Below are positions 52,162 to 60,859 of a DNA stretch of 64,000 nt, piece by piece; within the stretch, counting starts at the first letter, position 1; each line of letters begins with the position of its first letter. Source of the DNA: an uncultured Clostridia bacterium (lineage in GTDB: Bacteria; Bacillota; Clostridia; TANB77; CAG-508); the NCBI GenBank assembly GCA_944392805.1, contig CALXXZ010000002.1, positions 1-64,000 of the forward strand, in the 5' to 3' direction. The translations under genes and the position numbers were made by a program. The notes beneath the pieces were generated by a model. The model was not told the DNA's origin, did not search any database, and saw only the letters and a list, made by a program, of their open reading frames with translations.

Positions 52162-52710
52162 TTATACTTTTATGTATTTTTCTAGTTTTATTATTTTTTG
52201 TTTATTTTCTTTATACATGTCTTCTGTTGATGTTTGATATGACCACAATATTGCTTCTATATCCTCTTTATCCTTTTTTCTACGTATTTCATTTAGTTCC
52301 CACATTTTTTTATTTTCTTGCCAACGCTTTTCGTTCTCTTCCCAGCGCTTCATGTTTTCTTGCCAACGCTTTTCGTTCTCCTCCCAGCGTTTCATATTCT
52401 CTTGCCAACGTCTTTCGTTTTCCTCCCATCGTTTCATGTTTTCTTGCCAACGCTTTTCGTTTTCCTCCCAACGTTTCATATTCTCTTGCCAACGCTTTTC
52501 GTTCTCCTCCCAGTGTTTCATGTTTTCTTGCCAACGCTTTTCGTTTTCCTCCCAGCGTTTTTCATTCTCTTCCCAGCGTTTTTCATTTTGTTCCCAACGC
52601 TTTCTATTTTCTTTTAATTCCTCTCTTATTTCATTAAATGCTTTCATTGTTTCCGCTTGAAAAGTAGTTAATGTGTTCATTAACTGAGTTAATAATTCCA
52701 TTTCTTGCAT
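52162..52710 (-). CDS. Heptad-repeat protein (WEENEKR repeats)
   Basis: 182 residues from ATG 52708-52710 (AGGAG site). Residues about 35-130 consist of 13-14 seven-residue units of KRW(E/Q)EN(E/M), encoded by a 42-bp DNA repeat (two heptads), very likely one long coiled coil with Trp in a fixed heptad place. N-terminal MQEMELLTQLMNTLTTFQAE and C-terminal IEAILWSYQTSTEDMYKENK flank it. No membrane segment. Such proteins occur in several Bacillota with varying repeat counts; function unknown. Own promoter at 52899-52928. Confidence 0.75.
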   Translation of the reverse strand: MQEMELLTQLMNTLTTFQAETMKAFNEIREELKENRKRWEQNEKRWEENEKRWEENEKRWQENMKHWEENEKRWQENMKRWEENEKRWQENMKRWEENERRWQENMKRWEENEKRWQENMKRWEENEKRWQENKKMWELNEIRRKKDKEDIEAILWSYQTSTEDMYKENKQKIIKLEKYIKV

Positions 52711-52898
52711 AATAATTTCTCCTTTCATTACAAATTAATTTTTTGATTGTTTTTAAAGATTAAATCTTTTACCTTGAATTTAAAAAATTTGATTTTAAAA
52801 AATATGTGTATCAAACTTTCGTGTTTCCTCTACTTCACTCAAAATGCGAGTTTTTCGATAAAAAAATATAGAAACACAATTATAAAAATTATGTTTCT

Positions 52899-52928
52899 AT
52901 TATACTATTGTTAACTGTAGTTTGTCAA
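52899..52928 (-). promoter_or_regulatory. Near-consensus promoter of the heptad-repeat gene
   Basis: Minus strand TTGACA (52923-52928), 18-bp spacer, TATAAT (52899-52904). Just downstream of it the leader has an inverted repeat AGAAACA-AATTAT/ATTAT-TGTTTCT type (52870-52898). The start codon is about 190 bp away, so a long leader is transcribed. Confidence 0.7.
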
Positions 52929-52955
52929 GAATTTTTCATCGACAAGTTTCGACAA

Positions 52956-55568
52956 TTATTTCATCTTATCTTTTATTTTTACTAAAGTATTTAAGGCATC
53001 TATTGGTGTTAATTCATTTAAATTTATTTTATCAATTTCATTTGCAATTTCTGCAAGTTTAAAATTGAACATGTCAACTTGCCCTTCAACTACTTTTTTA
53101 TTTTCTTGCTTTTTACCACTAATCATACTTTTTCTTTCTAAACTTCTTAAGATTTCATTAGCTCTTTTAGTTACATTTTTAGGAACTCCTGCAAGTCTTG
53201 CAACATGAATTCCATAGCTTTCATCAGTTCCACCATCTACAATCTTTCTTAAAAAGATTATATCTTCTCCTTTTTCCTTTACAGCTATTGAATAATTCTT
53301 TACTCCTTCAATTTTGTCTGCAAGTTCTATCAATTCGTGGTAATGTGTTGCAAATAATGTTTTAGCACCACATTTTTCTTTATCAGCTATATATTCTGCT
53401 ACTGCCCAGGCTATTGAAAGACCATCATATGTTGATGTTCCTCTTCCGATTTCATCTAATATTACTAGACTGTCTTGAGTAGCTTCTCTTAAAATTGTTG
53501 CAACTTCCATCATTTCTACCATAAATGTACTTTGCCCCATACTTAAATCATCTGATGCCCCAACTCTTGTAAATATTTTATCTACCACTCCAATTTTTGC
53601 TTGTTGTGCTGGTACAAAGCTTCCTACTTGTGCCATCAATGTTATTAATGCAACTTGCCTCATATAAGTTGATTTTCCTGCCATATTTGGTCCAGTTATT
53701 ATTGATAATCTACTTTCATTTTTGTCTAAATAAGTATCATTTGGCACAAAATTTCCAATTCCTATCATTTTTTCTATTACTGGATGTCTTCCTTCTTTAA
53801 TATCTATTATTCCATCATTGTTTATTTCTGGCATGCAATAATTTAAATCTTCTGCAACTTGAGCAAATGATGATAATACATCAAGTGTTGATACTACATT
53901 TGCTGTTTTTTGAAGTCTTTTTATGTTTTTTGCAATTTCTTCTCTTATTTTTACAAATTCGTTATATTCTAAGTTTACTACTTTTTCTTCAGCCCCAAGT
54001 ATCTGATTTTCCAAATTTTTTAGTTCTTCTGTTATATATCTTTCTCCATTTGTTAATGTCTGTTTTCTTATAAATCTATCTGGTACTTGTGGTATAAATG
54101 ATTTTGATACTTCTATGTAATATCCAAATACTTTGTTATATCCTATTTTTAATGTTTTTATTCCTGTTTTTTCTTTTTCTTCTGCTTCTAATTTGATAAT
54201 CCAATTTTTTCCCTGTGTTGTAGCTGTTTTTAGTTTATCAATTTCTTCGTCATATCCTAGTTTGATGATTCCTCCATCTTTTATTCCCATTGGTGGGTCA
54301 TCAACTATTGATTTTTCTATTAATTCATATATATCTTGTAATTCATCTATATTTTCATATAGTTCTTTTAATTTTTTTGAATTACATTGTGACAACACCT
54401 GTTTTACAGCTGGTAATTTTTCTAATGAATTTTTTAGAGTTATCATATCTCTTGCATTTGCATTTCCATATGCCATTTTTCCTGATAAACGCTCTATATC
54501 ATATACTTTTTTAAGTGTTTCTGTTATATCTCCTCTAAGTATCATATTTTCTTTTAACTCTTTTACCGCTTCTAGTCTTTCTTGAATTTCCTTTGTGTCT
54601 AATAACGGATCATTTAGCCATCTTCTAAGTAGTCTTCCTCCCATAGATGTTGATGTTTTATCTAATACCCAAAGTAATGTTCCTTTTTTAGATTTATCTC
54701 TCATCTTTTCTGTTATTTCTAAATTTCTTCTTGCATTTATATCTAATGACATATATTTTGATATATTGTATATTGTTATTGTATTTATGTGTTCTAAGCT
54801 TGTCATCTGAGTTTCATTTAAATATTCTAATAAAGCATTTATTGTTCTTACTACTAAGCTTTTTTCTTTTAGATTTTCTACTTCTTTTTTATTTTCTATT
54901 ATGTTGTAATCTAATTGTAAGTTTCCTATCTCATCTGTGAAAAACTTATCATTAAATCTGCTCATGTAGATTTGGAATCTTTCTTTAATTTTATTTAAAT
55001 GTTCTTCACATTCGAAAAAATTAGAATTAGCAATTATTTCTGATGGAGTAAATCTTGCAATCTCATCTAGTAATAATTCAAAATTGTTTTCTTCTTTTAT
55101 TTCGCTACTATAGAATTCACCTGTTGATATATCACATACACTTAGTCCAAAATATAATCCACTTTTATATATACTCATTATATAATTGTTTTTCTTTTCT
55201 TCTAGCAAATTTGATTCTACTATTGTTCCAGGTGTTAATACTCTTATTACTCCTCTTTTTACTATTCCTTTTGTTGTTTTTGGGTCTTCTAATTGTTCAC
55301 ATATTGCTACTTTATAGCCTTTTTCTATTAATCTGGCTGCATATGTTTCTGCCGCATGATGTGGCACTCCTGCCATTGGTGCTCTTTCTGCTTGTCCACA
55401 GTCTTTTCCTGTTAATGTTATTTCTAGTTCTCTTGATGCTATTATTGCATCATCGAAAAACATTTCATAAAAGTCTCCTAACCTATAAAACAGTATGCAG
55501 TCTTTATATTTTTCTTTTGTTTCTAAGTATCTTTGCATCATTGGTGAATATTCTGCTGTTTCTGCCAT
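52956..55568 (-). CDS. mutS: DNA mismatch repair protein MutS
   Basis: 870 residues. Recognises mismatches and small loops. N-terminal mismatch domain [20 protein letters not shown] with the Phe-x-Glu (F-Y-E) wedge (about 26-36), [24 protein letters not shown]; ATPase with [14 protein letters not shown] (about 619-632), SFVPA, [43 protein letters not shown]. Full length. Starts 3 bp after the miaB stop. MutL, usually next, is not present downstream; the gene ends before the heptad-repeat protein. Confidence 0.97.
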   Translation of the reverse strand: [870 protein letters not shown]

Positions 55569-55571
55569 ATT

Positions 55572-56984
55572 TTACTTCCTTTCTCCTTTTAAATACCACA
55601 TATGTTCTGAAACTATTTTTAAATCTATTATTTTGTTTATCAATTCCTGTTCTCCTTCAAAAATAACTACTTTATTACTATCTGTTCTTCCAGTCAATAA
55701 TTTAGGATTATTTTTGCTTGGACCTTCTACTAATACTTTTTGAATTGTGCCTACATATTTCTGATTGTTTTCTGCAATTTGACTTTCAACTAATTGTTTT
55801 AATCTATCAAATCTTTTATGCTTGATTTCTTCTGGAATTTGATTTTCCATTTTATCTCCTGGTGTTCCTATTCTTCTTGAATATATAAACATATAAACTT
55901 GTTCAAAACATACTTTTCTTACTACATCAAGTGTATCTTCAAAATCTTCTTCTGTTTCTCCTGCAAATCCTACTATTATATCTGTTGATAATGTTAGATT
56001 TGGTATTTTTGCTTTCATTTTTTCTACTAATTCTAAATATTGTTCTTTTGTATATTTTCTATTCATTGTCTTTAATACTTGTGTACTTCCTGATTGTAAA
56101 GGTAAATGTACTAATTTACAAATTTTTTCACAACTAGCTATTGCATCAATTACATCATCTGTAAAATCTTTTGGATGTGGTGATACAAATCTGATTCTTT
56201 CTATTCCTTCGATTTTATTTATTTCTTTTAACAATGTTGCAAATGAATTTATTCCTTTATATTCTTTTCCTTCTTCTTTCCATTTTTCAGCTCTTAGATA
56301 TGAATTAACATTTTGTCCTAATAATGTTATTTCTTTGTATCCTTCTTTTGCAAGTTGTTCTACTTCTTCTAATATATCTTTTGGATGTCTGCTTCTTTCT
56401 CTTCCTCTTACATATGGAACTATACAATAACTGCAGAAGTTATTACATCCATACATTATTGTTACTGATGCTTTTATGTCACTTGTTCTTTTTATTGGCA
56501 AACCTTCATAAATCTCTCCATCAATGTCTATTACATCTTGAAGTTTTTTTCTATTTTCTAATATCTTATAAATATCTTCTGGAAGTTTATGCATTGTATG
56601 TGTTCCAAATATGATGTCTGTATATGGATAGCTTTCTTTAATTTTATCTGTTATGTGTTTTTCTTGCATCATACATCCACCAATTGCTATAATTGTTCCT
56701 CTTTTTTCTTTTACCTTTTTTAGTTCTCCTAGTTTTCCAAATAATTTGTCTTCAGCATTTTCTCTTACACAACATGTATTAAATATTACTAAATCTGATT
56801 GTGTATAGTCTTCTGTAGAGATATACCCCATCTCTTCTAACATTCCACATATTTTTTCTGAATCATTTTCATTAAGTTGACAGCCCATTGTTAATATGTA
56901 ATATTTTAGTTGTTTTTCTTTGTTTATTTCTTGCACCTTTTCTATATATTGTTTTTGTTTTTCTATTTCTTGTTTTGTTTCCAT
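55572..56984 (-). CDS. miaB: tRNA-2-methylthio-N6-dimethylallyladenosine synthase MiaB
   Basis: 470 residues. Radical SAM methylthiotransferase acting on i6A37 of tRNA. UPF0004 domain with TMGCQLNENDSEKICG (first Cys of the auxiliary cluster), FNTCCVRENAEDK, IGGCMMQ; SAM cluster CNNFCSYCIVPYVRGRERSR; C-terminal TRAM domain (about 405-468). ATG at 56982-56984 with AAAAGGAG; an upstream in-frame ATG lacks a site. Order miaB-mutS is the common Clostridia arrangement. Confidence 0.96.
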   Translation of the reverse strand: METKQEIEKQKQYIEKVQEINKEKQLKYYILTMGCQLNENDSEKICGMLEEMGYISTEDYTQSDLVIFNTCCVRENAEDKLFGKLGELKKVKEKRGTIIAIGGCMMQEKHITDKIKESYPYTDIIFGTHTMHKLPEDIYKILENRKKLQDVIDIDGEIYEGLPIKRTSDIKASVTIMYGCNNFCSYCIVPYVRGRERSRHPKDILEEVEQLAKEGYKEITLLGQNVNSYLRAEKWKEEGKEYKGINSFATLLKEINKIEGIERIRFVSPHPKDFTDDVIDAIASCEKICKLVHLPLQSGSTQVLKTMNRKYTKEQYLELVEKMKAKIPNLTLSTDIIVGFAGETEEDFEDTLDVVRKVCFEQVYMFIYSRRIGTPGDKMENQIPEEIKHKRFDRLKQLVESQIAENNQKYVGTIQKVLVEGPSKNNPKLLTGRTDSNKVVIFEGEQELINKIIDLKIVSEHMWYLKGERK

Positions 56985-57101
56985 ATTGCTCCTTTTCTCC
57001 TTTATCTTGCACATTTTATCATATTTTGTACTAAAAATAAAGTATTTTCTTAAGTTTAAATGGATTTTTTAAGTCAATTTGTGTCCATTGGGTAAAAATT
57101 T

Positions 57102-57126
57102 TACCATTAGGAATTTCCTAATGGTA
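57102..57126 (-). terminator. Intrinsic terminator of addA over its stop codon
   Basis: TACCATTAGG and CCTAATGGTA, 5-nt loop, followed on the minus strand by AAAATTTTTACC. The last addA codons and the TAA (57107-57109) lie inside the hairpin. Confidence 0.75.
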
Positions 57127-60100
57127 GAACTTTGTCTAAATATGTCGAATAAATATATGTTTTAGTAACCTTTCTGTTTAAAGCATATTCTAAGGCTCTT
57201 TTATATAAATCTAATTGTGTCTTATATTTATTAATTAATATATTCTCATCTGAATTTTCTACAAAATCAGTTTTATAATCAACCAAAACCACTTCATCTT
57301 GAGCATTTATATAAAATAAATCTATCATACCTTGAACTAAAATATTTTCATCTAGTTCTTTATCATAAATTTCTTTTGCAGGTATATTAATATAAAATGG
57401 CTTTTCTCTTTCAACTAATTTGCTATTAATTAATTCGCTCCATATACTTGATTTTGTAAAGTTGTATACTTTTTTTATATTGATTGCTTCCGCTTCTTTT
57501 TGAGATATTATTTTTTTGGCTTGTAGTTTTTCAACTAACTCTTTTATCTCTTCAATTGTATAAGATTTTTTTGTTATATCCAGTTTTTGCATACATAGAT
57601 GTATTAATGTTCCTTTTTCTGCATTAGTAATTTTTATTTCTTCATCATCCTGTAAAAATTTAGGTTTTGGCATTTCTATTTCTGTTGTATTTTCTGTTTC
57701 TTCAAATGTTGTACCTTTTTCTAGTTTTAAATTTTTCAACTCTGTTACAGAAGTTTTTGTAGGAATTATTGTAGAATTTTTATATTTATATTGATATTCT
57801 AATAATTCTATTATTTTCTGTTGTTCATTTTTGTCAATTTCATTATTATCTAACTTTTGTAAAATCTCATCAGAAGTTTTATTTTCTATTTCTGCTTCTT
57901 CTTTTTGTTGTTTTAAGATATCATTTTTGTTATACACTTCAACTGTAGCAAGGTCTTGCATCTGTTCTTTATTATATAAATAAACTAATCTAATCCAATC
58001 TAAATATGATTTATATTTTTTTAATAAAATATAATTTATTTTGTCATCTTCTTTTCCATATTTATAGATTATATCAATCATATTTTTTTCTTTTTCTGTA
58101 TCATCTTTGCTATATCCTGTTATGATTAGTTTTTCTTTTGCTCTTGTTAATGCAACATATAATACTCTCATTTCTTCTGATAAAGTTTCTAACATTATCT
58201 GATTTCTCATTGCTTGTTTTGATAAAGTATCATATTCAATTTGTCTATCATAATCTATATATTTTACGCCTATTCCCATTTCTGGATGTAATAAAATTTT
58301 ATTGTTTAAGTCTTGCATATTAAATTGTTTTCCTGTTCCTGATAAAAATACAACAGGAAATTCAAGTCCTTTACTTTTGTGAATACTCATTATTCTTATT
58401 ACATCATCATTTTCTCCAATTATTTTGGCTGAATCCATGTCTTTACTACTTGTTTTTATTTTTTCAATATAATTTATAAAATTGAATAATCCTTTAAAAC
58501 TGATACTTTCACATTGTTTTGCTCTTTCAAATAACATTTTTAAATTTGCTTGTCTTAGTTCTCCATTTGTCATTAGTCCAACATAGTTGTAATAACCTGT
58601 ATCATTATAGATTTTCCAAATTAATTCATCTAAACTTAAATATTCTTGTTCTTTTCTCCACATTTCTAGATTATTTAAAAATACATCTATTTTATTTCTT
58701 AAGTTTTTGTCTACATCTTTTTTTGCTTTTAATATTGTATTATAAAAATTATCATATTTATCACTTAATCGTATTTGTACTAATTCATTATCAGTAAATC
58801 CTCCTATCATGCTTCTCATTACTGCTACTAGTGGAATTTCTTGTAATGGATTATCTATTATTTTTAATAAGCTCATTATTGTCTGAATTTCTATGCTTTC
58901 TAAGTATTCTGATGATGAATCACTAAATACAGGCATTCCTAAATTTAATATTTCTTTTTCAAATATTGGTGCTGATTCTTTTGTTGACCTTAGTAAAACT
59001 ACTATATCTGAAAATCTTATATTTCTTTTTTCTTGTTTTTTTGCATCATATACTTGAAACTTATCTTGTATTAGTTTTTTTATTCTGTTAGCTACAAATT
59101 TTGCTTCTAATTCTATATCTTCTACTCTTTCTGTTTCTTCTTTATTTTCATTATCTTCTGATATTTCTTGTTGTTCTTGATTTTCATCTATATTTAATAT
59201 GTTGATTTCTGTTCTTAAATCTTGGTTTGTGTCTTCATAATTTGCACCTAAATTCAAATATTCTTCTTGTGTATAGTTTAATTCTCCTAAATTTTCACTC
59301 ATTATGTTTGCAAATATTATATTTGTAAAATCTAAAACTTCTTTTCTACTTCTAAAGTTTTTAAATAATTGTATTTTTAAATTATCATTGTCATCTTTTT
59401 CTTGTTTTAGTTTATATGTCTTATATTTATTTAAAAATAAGTCTGGTCTTGCTTGTCTAAATTTATAGATACTCTGCTTTACATCTCCTACCATAAATAT
59501 GTTATTTCCTCTTGATACAGCATTTAATATATATTCTTGTACTAAGTTACTGTCCTGATATTCGTCTATTGCAATTTCTTCAAATTTTTCTTGATATTTT
59601 TTTGCTATTTCTGTTGGTTCTTTTGTGTCTTCATTTAATAAAATCTGTAATGCAAAGTGTTCTATATCTCCAAAGTCTACTATGTTTTTTTCTTTTTTTC
59701 TTTTTGCAAATTTTTCGCCAAATTCCAAAATTACTTTTTCTAATTTTTTTAAGATTTCGTACGTGTCATTTATATCTTGGTTGGCTTCTTTTGAATTAAA
59801 TATCAATATTTTTTCTGTTATTTTTTTGACTGCCCCTCTTACTTCATCTCTTGTTTCTTTTGCAATGTCTTTTGCTTCTTCTGTTATTTTTTTGTTTACT
59901 GCCCATGTTTTGAATTTTAAGTTTGATGTTAATTCATATGCTTTATCCCAAGAATCTAAATTTGCTTTTAATATTTCTAATTGTTCTATATCATCATTTA
60001 TTATTTGAAAATATGTTGTTAATTCCGGATATTTTGCTAAATTAGCTCTTTCTTTTTCTAGTTTAATTATTCCATCTTGTAATATTTCTTCTACTTGTTT

Positions 60101-60742
60101 TAATAGTAATTTTCCCCATACTGTTTTTGCAAAGTCTTGTTCTAAATTTTCTAAGTTAAACATTTCAATTTTTTCATGTAACCATTTTTCTGGAAATGGA
60201 TTACTTTGTATATATGTATATATTTTTAAGATTAGCTCTTTTAATGGTGTATCATCTTTGTAACTCGTATATGTATTTATTAGCTTTTCAAAATCTTTGT
60301 CTTCACTTTCATATTTTTCTTCAAATATTTCTTCTATTATGTCTTGCTTTAATATTTCTATTTCTGTTGTATCTCCTATTCTGAAGTTTTGTGATATGTC
60401 TATTTCAAAGAAATTGTTTCTTACTACATCTAAACAAAATGAGTCTATTGTACATATATTTGATTTGTTTAAAAGTGTAACTTGTCTTTGTAATCTCTCG
60501 TTTTCTGGTTCTTCATCTATTTTTTTATATATTGCATTTAATACTCTTTCTCTCATTTCTGATGCGGCAGCATTAGTAAATGTTACTACTAATAGTTTAT
60601 CTATATCTATGTTTTCAGTTATTACTTTATTTATTATTCTTTCTACTAATACAGCTGTTTTTCCACTTCCTGCAGCTGCTGCAACTAATATATTACTTCC
60701 TTTTTCATATATTGCTTGTTCTTGTTCTTGTGTCCATTTCAT
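57107..60742 (-). CDS. addA: ATP-dependent helicase/nuclease subunit AddA
   Basis: 1211 residues. Helicase-nuclease of the AddAB complex that resects double-strand breaks for RecA loading. UvrD-like motor: Q-motif MKWTQEQEQAIYEKGSNILVAAAAGSGKTAVLVERII with Walker A (about 22-30), VVTFTNAAASEMRERV, IAIDEYQDSNLVQEYIL, MVGDVKQSIYKFRQARPDLFL, IMSIHKSKGLEFPVVF, RVLYVALTRAKEKLII; C-terminal PD-(D/E)XK nuclease with VLVDYKTDF (about 1155) and QLDLYKRALE. AddB is not in the window, although addB commonly precedes addA; the gap upstream holds a repeat instead. Confidence 0.95.
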   Translation of the reverse strand: MKWTQEQEQAIYEKGSNILVAAAAGSGKTAVLVERIINKVITENIDIDKLLVVTFTNAAASEMRERVLNAIYKKIDEEPENERLQRQVTLLNKSNICTIDSFCLDVVRNNFFEIDISQNFRIGDTTEIEILKQDIIEEIFEEKYESEDKDFEKLINTYTSYKDDTPLKELILKIYTYIQSNPFPEKWLHEKIEMFNLENLEQDFAKTVWGKLLLKQVEEILQDGIIKLEKERANLAKYPELTTYFQIINDDIEQLEILKANLDSWDKAYELTSNLKFKTWAVNKKITEEAKDIAKETRDEVRGAVKKITEKILIFNSKEANQDINDTYEILKKLEKVILEFGEKFAKRKKEKNIVDFGDIEHFALQILLNEDTKEPTEIAKKYQEKFEEIAIDEYQDSNLVQEYILNAVSRGNNIFMVGDVKQSIYKFRQARPDLFLNKYKTYKLKQEKDDNDNLKIQLFKNFRSRKEVLDFTNIIFANIMSENLGELNYTQEEYLNLGANYEDTNQDLRTEINILNIDENQEQQEISEDNENKEETERVEDIELEAKFVANRIKKLIQDKFQVYDAKKQEKRNIRFSDIVVLLRSTKESAPIFEKEILNLGMPVFSDSSSEYLESIEIQTIMSLLKIIDNPLQEIPLVAVMRSMIGGFTDNELVQIRLSDKYDNFYNTILKAKKDVDKNLRNKIDVFLNNLEMWRKEQEYLSLDELIWKIYNDTGYYNYVGLMTNGELRQANLKMLFERAKQCESISFKGLFNFINYIEKIKTSSKDMDSAKIIGENDDVIRIMSIHKSKGLEFPVVFLSGTGKQFNMQDLNNKILLHPEMGIGVKYIDYDRQIEYDTLSKQAMRNQIMLETLSEEMRVLYVALTRAKEKLIITGYSKDDTEKEKNMIDIIYKYGKEDDKINYILLKKYKSYLDWIRLVYLYNKEQMQDLATVEVYNKNDILKQQKEEAEIENKTSDEILQKLDNNEIDKNEQQKIIELLEYQYKYKNSTIIPTKTSVTELKNLKLEKGTTFEETENTTEIEMPKPKFLQDDEEIKITNAEKGTLIHLCMQKLDITKKSYTIEEIKELVEKLQAKKIISQKEAEAINIKKVYNFTKSSIWSELINSKLVEREKPFYINIPAKEIYDKELDENILVQGMIDLFYINAQDEVVLVDYKTDFVENSDENILINKYKTQLDLYKRALEYALNRKVTKTYIYSTYLDKVLPLGNS

Positions 60743-60760
60743 TCTATCTTTCTCCTTCTA

Positions 60761-60825
60761 GGGAAATTTTGGGACAGTCCCCTTTTTGCCATTTGGGAAA
60801 TTTGGGGACTGTCCCAAAATTTCCC
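60761..60825. repeat. GGGGACAGTCCCC boxes between pnp and addA
   Basis: Starts GGGAAATTTTGGGACAGTCC and ends with GGACTGTCCCAAAATTTCCC: the outer parts are an exact inverted repeat of 20 bp. An inner copy GGGAAATTTGGGGACTGTCC gives partial direct repetition. Same family as 15549-15614. Confidence 0.78.
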
Positions 60826-60830
60826 TTAAT

Positions 60831-60859
60831 AAAAATAGAGCTTTTATCGCCCTATTTTT
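60831..60859 (-). terminator. Intrinsic terminator of pnp
   Basis: Minus strand AAAAATAGGGC, loop GATAAAA, GCTCTATTTTTATT; overlaps the pnp stop codon. Confidence 0.75.

Noticed and set aside
52310..52600. Possible CRISPR-like array
   Set aside because: The 42-bp units are contiguous without unique spacers and keep a reading frame; they code for heptads.
52310..52660. Frames ARKHETLGGERK (minus) and FPTFHILLPTLF (plus) over the heptad-repeat gene
   Set aside because: All are alternate-frame readings of the same 42-bp repeat; only the WEENEKR frame has a start site and unique flanks.
57102..57126. Further member of the repeat-box family
   Set aside because: The hairpin is made of addA's own last codons and lacks GGAC/GTCC; it is a plain terminator.
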